Assembly: GCF_000952685.1 (NCBI RefSeq)
Contig: NZ_JYHV01000029.1
Location: 248,001-312,000, forward strand
Length of the DNA stretch: 64,000 nucleotides
Direction: 5' to 3'
DNA from: Stutzerimonas stutzeri
Lineage (GTDB): Bacteria; Pseudomonadota; Gammaproteobacteria; Pseudomonadales; Pseudomonadaceae
The translations under genes were made by a program, and so were the position numbers. The notes below the pieces were generated by a model. The model ran no database searches. It saw nothing but the letters and a program-made list of their open reading frames with translations, and was not told the DNA's origin. Shown here one piece after another: positions 30,779-39,819 of the stretch; positions within the stretch are counted from its first letter, which is position 1, and each line of letters begins with the position of its first letter.

Positions 30779-31801
30779 TCAGGTGCAGAGCGCATCGACC
30801 GCCTGGCCGAGGTAGCGCAACAGGCCTTCATCAACCCAGGTGCCCTCCATCAGGCTGGGCTCGCGCTGGTTGGCCTGGCGAATCGTCTGCTGGATCCGCG
30901 GATCGTCACCGGCATAGGCGCGAAACAGTGCCAGCCAACGTCGGGCCAGCTGCCGCACCTGCTCGGAGTCGGGCGCCAGGCCATCCCGTTGCGCCTTACG
31001 CAACGCAGCGATCAGGCCAGGCCATTCACGCATGCTGTCCAGATAGTGCCGACGCATGAACGCCATGCTGTCGGGATCGAGGTAGCGCTCGTACACGGCC
31101 AGCTTGGTCTCGGCAAAGGCTCGTAGCACATAGTCACTGACCTCACGGGAGATGCCGGTCTGTTGTTGCAGTACCGGTTCTTCCAAGTGCATGGCGTCGA
31201 GTTTCGCCAGCAGGCCAGGATCGGCCGCGGTGTCCCGCTCCAGTTGCTGCATCCAGCGTCGCGCCAGCGCTTTCGCCCGTTCGTCCTGCGGGTCGACTTC
31301 TTCGTATAGCAGCCGTGCGCCCTCCTCGGCCAGTTCGGCCCAGCGGGCATCGCTCACGGCGTTGCGGTTGTAGAACGGCAGTTGCCGCAGTTCGTCTTCG
31401 GAAAAATACTTCTCGTACATGCTCATCAACTCCAGTGCTTCCAGCCAGTCGGCAAGCGCCGGCTCGTCGCCCGAGACGCACTGCTGATGCAGCTGCGCCA
31501 GCCGTTCGCGCAGCCGTATCTGGCGTGCGATCTGCTGGTCGAGCAGGCTCAACTGCTGCTCGATCACGGCGGACACCGACCGCCCTTGCCGGTCGAGAAT
31601 CGCTCCGACTTCGGCCAGCGAAACACCCAGGCTTCGTAGCGCCTGGATCTGCTGCAACCGTGCAACATCGTCACGGTTGTACAGCCGATAGCCCGCGTCG
31701 GAGCGCGCGGATGGGCGTAGCAATCCGATGTCGTCGTAGTGGTGCAAGGTCCTGACGGTCAGACCACAACGCCGGGCCAATTCACCTACTTTCAACTGCA
31801 T
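30779..31801 (-). CDS. MerR-family regulator with two TipAS-like ligand domains
   Basis: 340-residue MerR regulator. Residues 1-70 form the winged HTH (VGELARRCGLTVRTLHHYDDIGLLRPSARS), then a dimerising coiled coil (VIEQQLSLLDQQIARQIRLRERL) and a C-terminal part of about 200 residues. That part holds two related segments: WAELAEEGARLLYEE...ALARRWMQQL and WPGLIAALRKAQRDG...QLARRWLALF, each followed by a DP and an EP turn, as in the TipAS antibiotic-binding domain. The doubling suggests a duplicated ligand-binding unit. ATG at 31801 is used as MQLKVGELARR is the family start. Confidence 0.88.
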   Translation of the reverse strand: MQLKVGELARRCGLTVRTLHHYDDIGLLRPSARSDAGYRLYNRDDVARLQQIQALRSLGVSLAEVGAILDRQGRSVSAVIEQQLSLLDQQIARQIRLRERLAQLHQQCVSGDEPALADWLEALELMSMYEKYFSEDELRQLPFYNRNAVSDARWAELAEEGARLLYEEVDPQDERAKALARRWMQQLERDTAADPGLLAKLDAMHLEEPVLQQQTGISREVSDYVLRAFAETKLAVYERYLDPDSMAFMRRHYLDSMREWPGLIAALRKAQRDGLAPDSEQVRQLARRWLALFRAYAGDDPRIQQTIRQANQREPSLMEGTWVDEGLLRYLGQAVDALCT

Positions 31802-31927
31802 CGCAAAGCGCTCCTCGTCCGTGCGAAAGTGATGGTCGGGCCTCACGCAACGTGAGGGTCAATGGCATCAAGGAAGTTTTTCGACAGCGACCGTCCCGGA
31901 TACGAGCGGATCGTTGCGACGTGATGT

Positions 31928-32653
31928 TTACTGAAGGGCGTATTCGAAGGTACTGACTACCCGCAGACGCTTGCCCGGCGTGCGACCGGTATCCATGTCG
32001 CTGCCATCGTCGTCGAGCACGCGGATCACCCCCTGATTGGCGTTTTTCAGCTCGCCCAGACGCGCACCAGCATCCTCGGCGAATTTGGCCGCCTGCTCGC
32101 GCGCGTTGCGTGTGGCGTCTTCCAGCAAGGCCGGCTTGAGATCATTGAAGCCGCGCAGCTGATAACGTGGCCCGCTGAAACCGTTCTGCTCGGTATCGAG
32201 CTGGATACCGGCCTGGATCAGCGGATCGACACCGTTGGCGGCCTTGCCGACCGCCTCGACACGCATCGACTTGACCAGCACCTGGCCGCTGCCGTTGAAG
32301 CGCAGGGCGATCTCCTGCGGCGCCCATTCACGCGCCAGCAGGTCCTGAACCTGCAACGGGCGCACCTCGATCTCGTCATCAGCGAAGCCCTGCTCGCGCA
32401 GGAACGCCACCACCCGGCTGCGATCGTCCGACAAGCCCTGCTGGACGCCGGCGAAATCGTTGCCGGCGCGACGGAAGCCGAGCGTCCAGACGGCAAAATC
32501 GCTTTGCACGTCGCGTTCTGCCAGCCCTTTGACCGTCACCGAGCGGTCGGCCATACGAAAACGTTCCACTCCCTGTCCCACCGACCAGCCGGCGAAGGCG
32601 AGCGCGGCGGCAATCAACAGGGCGGGCAGCAAACCGATGCGTGTTGTGATCAC
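31928..32653 (-). CDS. SIMPL domain protein (DUF541), exported
   Basis: 241-residue envelope protein: an N-terminal membrane anchor or signal (GLLPALLIAAALAFAGWSVG) precedes a SIMPL/DUF541 domain of mixed strands, with characteristic VTVKGLAERDVQSDFAVWTLGF and a late TRNAREQAAKFAEDAGARLGEL helix. The family includes oxidative-stress and periplasmic proteins with no defined reaction. Single gene, convergent toward nothing; MerR gene lies downstream on the same strand with 126 bases between. Confidence 0.88.
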   Translation of the reverse strand: MITTRIGLLPALLIAAALAFAGWSVGQGVERFRMADRSVTVKGLAERDVQSDFAVWTLGFRRAGNDFAGVQQGLSDDRSRVVAFLREQGFADDEIEVRPLQVQDLLAREWAPQEIALRFNGSGQVLVKSMRVEAVGKAANGVDPLIQAGIQLDTEQNGFSGPRYQLRGFNDLKPALLEDATRNAREQAAKFAEDAGARLGELKNANQGVIRVLDDDGSDMDTGRTPGKRLRVVSTFEYALQ

Positions 32654-32829
32654 GATGAAACTCCTGAAAACGACGGGAGCCAGGATGCTAACCCGCGCTG
32701 AAGGCCAATGGTGCGAAGCGGACGTCGCTACGCTGCAATCTGTAGTAAAGACTTGTCGTCGCGAGCCGCTTGCATGCGCCCGCCAGCTAATCGCTCAATG
32801 GCGCTTCACTAGGAGATGCCCCAGCCGCC

Positions 32830-33777
32830 ATGTCGACCTTGTCGCTCTTTCGCAAAAAAGCCCGCTCCAATTTCTTGCTGTTCATTGCCGCGGCGCTCGC
32901 CGTCCTGCCGATCGGCTGCTCGCTGCTGGAGCACAAAGAGCGTGAACTGGTGTTCCGAATCGAGCCTGGTACAGCCAGTTGGTATCGCGGGCTGCCCAGC
33001 GGCGTGGAAGAACGCGAATTAAGCGCGCCAGCGTTCGGCGACAGCCAGAACATTCACGCTTGGTGGTGGCCAGCCGAACAGGTAAACGCGCCGGCAATCC
33101 TTTATTTGCATGGGTCGCGTTGGAATCTCACAGGGCACTTGTTCCGGCTGGAGCAAATCCGTTCGCTGGGCTTTTCAGTGCTGGCGATCGATTACCGCGG
33201 CTTCGGTCAGAGCTTGGGCGAGCTGCCGTCCGAATCCAGCGTTTACGAGGACGCGCGGATTGCCTGGGATCATCTCAAGACGCTGCAGCCCGATGCCGAC
33301 AAGCGTTTGATCTATGGCCATTCGCTGGGCGGTGCGGTGGCGGTGGATCTAGCGGCCGAGCTGGGTCTCGAAGCCGAACGTCGCGGCGAAGCACCGCCCG
33401 CACGCGCGCTGATCGTCGAGTCCAGCTTCACCAACCTGGCCGATATCGCGACGGAAGTGGCCGACACCCCCTGGCCGATCCGCTGGCTGGTGTCGCAGAA
33501 ATTCGATTCGATCGACAAGATCGATCAGATCGGCATGCCGCTGCTGCTGGTTCACGGTACGGATGATCAATACGTACCGGCCCGCTTCAGCGAAGAACTA
33601 TACGCCGCCGCCAAGCACCCCAAGCAGCTTCTGCTGATCGAAGGCGGCACCCATAACAACGCAATGCGTGTGGGTCGCCGAGCCTATTCCGACGCCATCC
33701 GGGAATTGCTGGCTGCGCCAAGGGAGCACGCTGCGGATAGCGGATCGCCCGGAGACGTGCATACCAACCGCGGCTAG
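32830..33777 (+). CDS. Alpha/beta hydrolase, probable lipoprotein
   Basis: 315-residue serine hydrolase of the BAAT/DUF-type family found in pseudomonads. An N-terminal hydrophobic stretch ending LAVLPIGCSLLE has a lipobox-like Cys30, so the protein may be membrane-anchored. The core shows LYLHGSRWNL (oxyanion turn), LAIDYRGFGQS, the nucleophile elbow GHSLGG, an acid Asp in LVHGTDDQYVP and the final His in GGTHNNAM. Substrate unknown. It starts 176 bases from the divergent SIMPL gene. Confidence 0.85.
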   Translation: MSTLSLFRKKARSNFLLFIAAALAVLPIGCSLLEHKERELVFRIEPGTASWYRGLPSGVEERELSAPAFGDSQNIHAWWWPAEQVNAPAILYLHGSRWNLTGHLFRLEQIRSLGFSVLAIDYRGFGQSLGELPSESSVYEDARIAWDHLKTLQPDADKRLIYGHSLGGAVAVDLAAELGLEAERRGEAPPARALIVESSFTNLADIATEVADTPWPIRWLVSQKFDSIDKIDQIGMPLLLVHGTDDQYVPARFSEELYAAAKHPKQLLLIEGGTHNNAMRVGRRAYSDAIRELLAAPREHAADSGSPGDVHTNRG

Positions 33778-33841
33778 ACACCGTTTGGGCCTGAAAGCAC
33801 GGCTTCGCTACGCCGGTAACGCTGGATCCCGCAGTGCGTAC

Positions 33842-34744
33842 TCAACAGGCCTCGCAGGCGACGGGCTGGGGCGCGTCCGACCAAGGATTGCGGCCCTCGC
33901 CGATCCACGCCAGGCTCGCCAGCCAGAAGCCGTCACGGTGGCGTTCATGGAACAGATCGAAATGCCCGACGCGCGCCAGACCCAACTCGGCGGGGCTGAG
34001 CCGCACATGGTCGCGCTGGCTGTTGCGGTAGTAGCTCAATCCCCGCTCGATGGCCGGCGAGGTGCCGTACTCATCATCGCAGACGCTGACCGCCAGAATC
34101 GGGGCGTAGACGGCGGCGAATCGCGCCAACATCTGTTCGCGCTCATGCGCTGGGTAGCTGTGCTCCATTCGCGCCCGGCGAAACGCCCACTCCAGCGCCA
34201 CGCCGGCCGGCAGGTCTTCCAGCCAGCCCAGCCGTCGTCCCGGAAAATAGCCGTAGACCGCCGTCACGGCCGGCATGAACAGATGCCACTTGGCAAACAT
34301 CCGCCAACGTTGGGCGGCGGCGTAATCGCGCCAATAGGCATATTGCGCGCCGACGCTGAGAAAGCGGTCCACTTGGCTGGCGGCCTCGGCGAACCCCGGC
34401 AGAAAGCCACCGATGCTGTGCCCGACCGTGACCAATAGGCCGTCCGGGTCGCGCTCACGCATCCAGCGCACTGCCGCATCGAAATCGTAGTCGCCCCAGT
34501 CGCGCCAACGAATGTCGACCCCGCGCAGGTTCTTTGGCCGCGAGCCGCCGATACCGCGGTAATCGTAGGTCAGCACCGCATATCCATGCTCGCGCAGAAA
34601 CGCGGCGTAGCGGGCGTAGTAGCGTGCCAGCACGCCGGTTGCGCTATTGATGATCACCGAGCCGCGCGCCTCGCCATTGGGCAGCCAGAGCTGCGCGGCA
34701 AGCGAATAGTCATCGCGGCATTGCAGAAACATATGCTTGGGCAT
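33842..34744 (-). CDS. Alpha/beta hydrolase (UCP037442-like)
   Basis: 300-residue cytoplasmic alpha/beta hydrolase. Core motifs: LTYDYRGIGGSRP, nucleophile region VTVGHSIGGFLPGF with Ser in GHSIGG, late acid region AVSVCDDEYGTSPA and a final RVGHFDLFHE histidine. It lacks a signal peptide. The ATG at 34744 is preferred to 34810, which adds residues without family support. It converges with the lipoprotein hydrolase at 32830 with 64 bases between. Homologues are often annotated simply as hydrolases; no substrate can be named. Confidence 0.85.
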   Translation of the reverse strand: MPKHMFLQCRDDYSLAAQLWLPNGEARGSVIINSATGVLARYYARYAAFLREHGYAVLTYDYRGIGGSRPKNLRGVDIRWRDWGDYDFDAAVRWMRERDPDGLLVTVGHSIGGFLPGFAEAASQVDRFLSVGAQYAYWRDYAAAQRWRMFAKWHLFMPAVTAVYGYFPGRRLGWLEDLPAGVALEWAFRRARMEHSYPAHEREQMLARFAAVYAPILAVSVCDDEYGTSPAIERGLSYYRNSQRDHVRLSPAELGLARVGHFDLFHERHRDGFWLASLAWIGEGRNPWSDAPQPVACEAC

Positions 34745-35029
34745 GGGCGGCCGTCGCTTCGTGGGGTCTCGTGCAACATTGCCCGCTGCAGCCATTTTTG
34801 GCCAGCCCATTGGTGGAGCCGGCCGATACGCCGTGCATCACGACTAGGCGGCGGCGCTGCGATGCAATCACAATGGTCGCCGGTTCCCTACCGTGAGACC
34901 GTCAACGAACGCAGCGCTGGTCCAGCGGTCCATCATCGGGCTGACGCGGCGCCGCCGCGGCGTCTGCTTTCATCCAACCGCTCTGCTCTCCGCCTTTGAC
35001 TGCGGTACAGCGGCCTTTCGGAGTTCTCC

Positions 35030-36889
35030 ATGCAAAGCGATCAGCTGATCGTATTCGCCGTGCTGGCCGCAACACTGGGGCTGTTCGTGTGGAATCGCTG
35101 GCGTTACGACATCGTTGCGCTCGGCGCCCTGCTGGTCGTCACCCTGACCGGTATCGTGCCGCCAGAGAACACCTTCATGGGCCTTGGGCATCCGGCGGTG
35201 ATCACTGTCGCTGCCGTACTGGTGCTCAGCCGCGGCCTGCTCAACAGCGGCGTGGTCGATTCACTGGCGCGCCATCTGACCCGGGTTGGCGACCAGCCCT
35301 GGATTCAGGTGCTGACGCTCACCGGTATCGTCGCGCTGTGCTCGGGCTTCATGAACAACGTCGGCGCGCTGGCGCTGTTCATGCCGGTCGCCGTATGGAT
35401 GTCACGCCAGAGTGGCCGCTCGCCCTCCTATCTGCTGATGCCGCTGGCGTTCGGCTCATTGCTCGGCGGTACCCTGACGCTGATCGGTACGCCACCCAAC
35501 ATCATTATCGCCGGCTATCGGCGTGAAGTCGGCGAGACGCCGTTCCGCATGTTCGAGTTTCTTCCCGTAGGTCTGGCGATCACGGTCGCCGGCGTTCTGC
35601 TCATCACCCTGTTGTGGCGCCTGACCCCGCGTCGCGAGAACCAGAGCGGTGATCAGGAGCTGTTCGAGATCAGCGCCTATATGACAGAACTGCAGATTCC
35701 GCAGGGCAGCAAATATGCCGGTCGCACCTTGCGCGATCTGCTGGTCGCAGGCGGTGAAGAAGCCGATGTCATGGTCATCGCCCTGGTACGCGCCGGGCAG
35801 CATCAGCGCATGCCCTCGACCTACGAAGTGCTGCACGAGGAAGACGTTCTGCTGGTCGAAGCCGATTCGGACAGTCTCAAGAGCTTTCTCGACGTGACGC
35901 ACCTGCAGCTGGCCGCCGAGGCGGACAGCAAGGCGGAAGCGCGTGAGAAAGCCGAGCAGGAAAAGCGGGCCGAAACTAATGGCGACAAGAGCCAGCAGCC
36001 AGATGACCCGGACGCCGATCGCACGCCTCGCGGGGAGCGCGCCCTGGCAGAGGCGATCATTACCGCCGGCTCGTCCCTGGTCGGCACGACCGCAACCGGC
36101 CTGGCGCTGCGTGAGCGCCACGGGGTCAACATCCTTGCCGTGGCGCGCCAAGGGCAGCGACTGCAGCAACGACTGGGCAAGATCCGCTTCGCCGCGGGCG
36201 ACATTCTGCTGCTGCAGGCACGCGAGGATCAGCTGCAATCGACATTGAGCAACCTCGGTTGCCTGCCGCTGGCATCGCGCGGTCTGCGTATCACCGCGCC
36301 TCGCAAGGTGTTGTTGGCCAGTAGCATTTTTGCCGGCGCGCTGGCGCTGATCGCGTTCGGCGTGGTGCCCGCGGCGATCGCATTGGTCGGCGCGGCATTG
36401 GCGATGGTGCTCGTGGGGCTGGTCCCCACCGGCGACATCTACAAGAGCATCGACATGTCGGTCATCGTCCTGATCGCCGCGATGCTGCCGATTGGCGAGG
36501 CACTGGAAACCACCGGCGGCTCGCGCCTGATCGCCAACGCCCTGCTGGACATCAGCCAGGCGGCGCCACCGGCCGCCACGGTGGCGACCCTGATGATTGG
36601 CGTGATGCTGTTATCCAACGTGGTCAATAACGCCGCTGCCGCGGTGCTTGCCGCCCCCGTGGCGATCGCCCTCGCGCGCGGTATGGACGCCTCTGCCGAT
36701 CCGCTGTTGATGGCGGTCGCCATCAGTGCTTCCTGCGCCTTTCTAACGCCCATCGGACACCAGTCGAATACGCTGGTCATGGCCCCCGGCGGCTACCGTT
36801 TCGGTGACTACTGGCGGCTCGGGCTGCCGCTGTCGATCTTGGTGGTGCTGGTGGCCGTACCCGTCATCCTCTGGGTTTGGCCTCTATAG
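35030..36889 (+). CDS. SLC13-type permease with two TrkA-C domains
   Basis: 619-residue transporter of the ArsB/NhaD-DASS superfamily. Two blocks of membrane spans (residues 1-200 and about 430-619) flank a cytoplasmic region holding two RCK_C/TrkA-C domains: one near PQGSKYAGRTLRDLLVAGGEEADVMVIALVR, one near VGTTATGLALRERHGVNILAVARQGQRL, separated by a charged linker (EAREKAEQEKRAETNGDKSQ). The loops FMNNVGALALFMPVAV and GTPPNIIIAGYRRE are typical SLC13 motifs. It probably carries a dicarboxylate, sulfate or cation substrate. Start ATG 35030 has GGAG close upstream. Confidence 0.88.
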   Translation: MQSDQLIVFAVLAATLGLFVWNRWRYDIVALGALLVVTLTGIVPPENTFMGLGHPAVITVAAVLVLSRGLLNSGVVDSLARHLTRVGDQPWIQVLTLTGIVALCSGFMNNVGALALFMPVAVWMSRQSGRSPSYLLMPLAFGSLLGGTLTLIGTPPNIIIAGYRREVGETPFRMFEFLPVGLAITVAGVLLITLLWRLTPRRENQSGDQELFEISAYMTELQIPQGSKYAGRTLRDLLVAGGEEADVMVIALVRAGQHQRMPSTYEVLHEEDVLLVEADSDSLKSFLDVTHLQLAAEADSKAEAREKAEQEKRAETNGDKSQQPDDPDADRTPRGERALAEAIITAGSSLVGTTATGLALRERHGVNILAVARQGQRLQQRLGKIRFAAGDILLLQAREDQLQSTLSNLGCLPLASRGLRITAPRKVLLASSIFAGALALIAFGVVPAAIALVGAALAMVLVGLVPTGDIYKSIDMSVIVLIAAMLPIGEALETTGGSRLIANALLDISQAAPPAATVATLMIGVMLLSNVVNNAAAAVLAAPVAIALARGMDASADPLLMAVAISASCAFLTPIGHQSNTLVMAPGGYRFGDYWRLGLPLSILVVLVAVPVILWVWPL

Positions 36890-36907
36890 CGGCGTCCGCG
36901 GCGTGGT

Positions 36908-37918
36908 TCAACGCGTCTTGAGTCCATTGAGCAACGCCCCATGGAACACATCCGGCGCCTCGACCTGCGGTGAGTGGCCTAGCTCAGGGAAAGGCACCAG
37001 GGTCGCGTTGGGAATCATCGCCGCGGCCTGCCGGCCAAGTTCGGGATAATCGCCCAGGCGTTGCGCGACGTCTTCCGGCGCTCGATTGGCTCCCGGTGCG
37101 GTGCGGTCCTTACCACCGATCAGCAACAAGGTTGGCACACTCAGCGTGTCGAATTCGTGGATCACCGGCTGGGTGAAAACCATGTCAGACGTCAGCGCCT
37201 GGTTCCAGGCAACGATCTCTTTGCCGTCACCGGCGTACATCCCGGCCAGCATGCTCACCCAGCGGTCATAGCGCGGTTTCCAGCTGCCGTTGTAGTAGAA
37301 CTTCTGCTGGTAGGCTTTGATCTTTTCGAAGTCGGTCTTCAACTCGCTCTGATACAGTTCTTCGATTGACGCGTAGGGCACGCCTTTTTCTTGCCAATCC
37401 TCGAGCCCGATGGGGTTGACCAGTACCAGCTGCTCGACCATCTGCGGATAATTGAGCGCGAACCGTGACGCCAGCATGCCACCCATGGAATGACCGATCA
37501 CGGTGACCTTCTCCAGATCCAGCGACTCCAGCAGCGCGCGGGTGTTGTGTGCCAGCTGCGCAAAGCTGAACTGGTAAGCCTCAGGCTTGCTGGAACTGCA
37601 AAAACCGATCTGATCGGGCGCAATCACTCGATAACCGTTCTGCGAGAGCGCCGCGATGCTCTCCTCCCAAGTCGCCGCACAGAAGTTCTTGCCGTGCATC
37701 AGCACGACCGTTCGCCCATTGCCTTTGCCCGCTGGGGGCACGTCCATGTACGCCATGGTCAAAGGTTGGCGCTGAGACGAAAAGTCGAAGCGCTTGATTG
37801 GGTGGGGATACTCAAACCCTTCAAGGTGCGGCCCGTAGGTCGGCTGTTGTTCAGCGTGCAGCACGGGGACGACAGTCAGCCCGGCGGCGAACATCAAGGA
37901 GGATATGGCTCGTTTCAC
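36908..37918 (-). CDS. Secreted alpha/beta hydrolase
   Basis: 336-residue hydrolase with a clear signal peptide (MKRAISSLMFAAGLTVVPVLHA). Core motifs: VVLMHGKNFCAATWEESIA, YRVIAPDQIGFCSSSKP, nucleophile elbow VIGHSMGGMLASRF, and LLIGGKDRTAPG with the acid Asp; the final His is in ELGHSPQVEAP. The sequence resembles haloalkane-dehalogenase/epoxide-hydrolase-type alpha/beta hydrolases; the substrate is unknown. It converges with the SLC13 gene, 18 bases away. The 229 bases upstream contain no gene I can support. Confidence 0.88.
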   Translation of the reverse strand: MKRAISSLMFAAGLTVVPVLHAEQQPTYGPHLEGFEYPHPIKRFDFSSQRQPLTMAYMDVPPAGKGNGRTVVLMHGKNFCAATWEESIAALSQNGYRVIAPDQIGFCSSSKPEAYQFSFAQLAHNTRALLESLDLEKVTVIGHSMGGMLASRFALNYPQMVEQLVLVNPIGLEDWQEKGVPYASIEELYQSELKTDFEKIKAYQQKFYYNGSWKPRYDRWVSMLAGMYAGDGKEIVAWNQALTSDMVFTQPVIHEFDTLSVPTLLLIGGKDRTAPGANRAPEDVAQRLGDYPELGRQAAAMIPNATLVPFPELGHSPQVEAPDVFHGALLNGLKTR

Positions 37919-38147
37919 GCATCAACTCCTGGCAGGCGACCATTCGGCCGCGATGACGTATGGGTCGTTGTGCGGAGCGGGCTGTCTTCAGAATCCAGAC
38001 AGGCACCGAAGGCTCAAGCACAACGGTTTGCCTATCTGGGAGCACGAAACCGAAGTGAGGGTTCGGCGAGGACGGTGCAAGAATGTTTCTTTGTGATACC
38101 GCCTCGTACCGGGATCAAACAGACACCCGATGCGAGCGACAGCGACG

Positions 38148-38576
38148 CTACTGGGCGTCGACCTGCTGGATATCGAAGCCGATACGGTTGTCGGCGCTGA
38201 TGCGAAAGTGCAGCGTCTCGCCAGTCTCAACTCGCGCGGCCCGCTCGCGTAGCAGATTGCCCATGCCGCACAGGGTGTCGTCTTCGGGATCGGACTCGAT
38301 GCTGACGATGCGCATACCCTCCGGCACCTGCAACCGCACCTGTTCGCCGACGTGGATGCGTGCGGCGAGCTTGCGATCGACCATCACCGCCACATAGCAA
38401 CCACCGCCGCGCACGCCGAAGTCGCGGGTCACCACCAGCTCGCCGCCGTTGGTGATGGGCGTCTGATAGCCGCGCAGACGTTCCTGCGGCACCGGCTTGA
38501 TGTCCTCCGGGTCAGCCTGCCAGGACGAGCAGCCGGCCAGTGCCAGTAGGGAAGCAAATGCGAGGGGCAAGCGCAT
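38148..38576 (-). CDS. Small lipoprotein, conserved in pseudomonads
   Basis: 142-residue lipoprotein. The signal MRLPLAFASLLALAGCSSW has a perfect lipobox (LAGC), followed by a beta-rich domain with two later cysteines (GGGCYVAVMVD and DDTLCGMGN) that may form a disulfide. The ATG at 38576 is used; the frame also runs to 38636. The product has no recognised domain beyond this; similar proteins in Pseudomonas are simply called lipoproteins. The following 80 bases separate it from the DUF2188 gene, same strand. Confidence 0.8.
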   Translation of the reverse strand: MRLPLAFASLLALAGCSSWQADPEDIKPVPQERLRGYQTPITNGGELVVTRDFGVRGGGCYVAVMVDRKLAARIHVGEQVRLQVPEGMRIVSIESDPEDDTLCGMGNLLRERAARVETGETLHFRISADNRIGFDIQQVDAQ

Positions 38577-38657
38577 GCGGGACTCTCCGATCAGATAAGC
38601 GAAGCGCTGATGGTATGACAGGTTTACGCTCGCCATGCGGGAAATACGGCGGCTGAT

Positions 38658-38878
38658 CTAACGGGTCGACACCGGATGGCTGCTCCCGGGATAGGGCCGC
38701 TCTTCTTCTAGCCCGCCGTCGCGCCGGTAGACCTCGACCGAAGCGGTCTTGCCCGCCATGAATCTATCCAGCTCGGTGAACATCTCGTCCTTGGTCACCG
38801 TCCGTAGCACGGTTTCGCGGGATTGCGGGTCGGTCAGCTCCCAGCCCATCGGGGTTGGATTCACGTGGTATTTGTCAT
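38658..38878 (-). pseudogene. DUF2188-family protein, apparently frameshifted at its start
   Basis: The frame ending at 38658 reads KYHVNPTPMGWELTDPQSRE... with a C-terminal VEVYRRDGGLEEERPYP, the whole of a DUF2188-like small domain of about 70 residues. But the only credible start, an ATG at 38878 with the SD AGGAG 5 bases upstream, is one base out of frame: it reads ATG ACA AAT ACC ACG TGA. Adding one A to the AAA run (38873-38871) would give MTKYHVNP..., the normal start. The in-frame extension to a GTG at 38945 or ATG at 38999 overlaps the acidic gene and has no good ribosome site. So this is either an inactive gene, a sequencing slip, or a gene using a poor alternative start. Confidence 0.6.
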
Positions 38879-38928
38879 GGGTACTCCTGATGGCGGGCGC
38901 AGGTTCGATCGCGTCCTGGGCTGGCGGG

Positions 38929-39078
38929 CTATCGGTCGTCGACACCGTCCTCGATCTCGCTTTCGTCGAAGTCCGGATCCTCGCCGGGCTCTTTCTCACC
39001 GCTATCGGTCATGGTGACGTCCGGCGATTCGTCAGCGGGATGGTCATGTTCGGATTGATCCTGATGGTGCTGGCTCAT
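38929..39078 (-). CDS. 49-residue highly acidic protein
   Basis: A 50-codon frame from the ATG at 39078 to the TAG at 38929 encodes MSQHHQDQSEHDHPADESPD followed by VTMTDSGEKEPGEDPDFDES and an EIEDGVDDR end. Roughly 40% of residues are Asp or Glu and there are five His near the N terminus. It is 50 bases upstream of the DUF2188 start on the same strand, so the two are likely cotranscribed. No domain is known to me; the length is below usual gene-calling cutoffs. The composition suggests a disordered, perhaps metal-binding, peptide. Confidence 0.55.
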   Translation of the reverse strand: MSQHHQDQSEHDHPADESPDVTMTDSGEKEPGEDPDFDESEIEDGVDDR

Positions 39079-39280
39079 GGCGATCTCGCTGTATGACGCA
39101 ATGGGGTCTATCGCATTGGAGCCGCCTCAGTCCGACGGCGTTCGCTTCACCAGGTGCCGGCGGTCCGATCGCCATCGGTTGCCGGCAGGAGAATCCGCCG
39201 CGCCGGCCAACTTGCGATTGCAGCCGCACCAGGACTCCACCACACTGCCGTCAATCCCACCTGTGACCGGAGCTGCCCCC

Positions 39281-39676
39281 ATGCCTGCCAACAACCATCC
39301 CCCGCGCGACAGCATTCTGGCCGACCCGAATGCGCTCAGCTGCACCATCTACCGTGCCCACGAAACCGATCCGGACGGCGAAGAAAAGGACATGGGCGAC
39401 GCCCGTGTGATCATCACCGGACAGTTCGAACCGCCGCAGGAATGGGACGCCAAGGCGCGCGCCGATTACTTCGACGGCATGCCGGAAGACGCCTTCTTCA
39501 CGGCTGTATTCGCCAGCGAAGCCGGCACCGACTCCAAGGGCTATTTCACCGTCGAGGCCGATGATTACGCCGCCGTGACCGAGCAGGACGGCACCATCTC
39601 GATGTTCTATGTCTGCGAGCGCCTGGACGACGGCACCTACGTGCTGCTGCGCGAAGAAGACGACGGCGAGGAATAA
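39281..39676 (+). CDS. Acidic conserved hypothetical protein
   Basis: 131-residue acidic soluble protein (starts MPANNHPPRDSILADPNALS, ends LLREEDDGEE). Predicted strands such as CTIYRAHETDPDGEEKDMG and GDARVIITGQFEPPQEW point to a small alpha/beta domain; no motif gives a function. The frame is open from 39077, overlapping the divergent acidic gene, but the ATG at 39281 is the natural start. DUF445 follows 143 bases later on the same strand. Confidence 0.72.
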   Translation: MPANNHPPRDSILADPNALSCTIYRAHETDPDGEEKDMGDARVIITGQFEPPQEWDAKARADYFDGMPEDAFFTAVFASEAGTDSKGYFTVEADDYAAVTEQDGTISMFYVCERLDDGTYVLLREEDDGEE

Positions 39677-39819
39677 GCCGCCGGTACCGCCCGCCGCACT
39701 AACGCAACAAACGGGTAATCGAACCCGCTCCCACCCAACCGGGTCTGCTCTTCATGGGCAGCCCGTCGGTCGTCCGGCCGAACCGCCTGCATCATCCGTC
39801 GCCATCAAAGAGGAATCGC

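Noticed and set aside
38658..38999. The DUF2188 frame starting at ATG 38999 as a normal gene
   Set aside because: That start overlaps the acidic gene by 70 bases, has no good ribosome site, and the added residues look non-homologous; an ATG one base out of frame with a perfect SD fits better.
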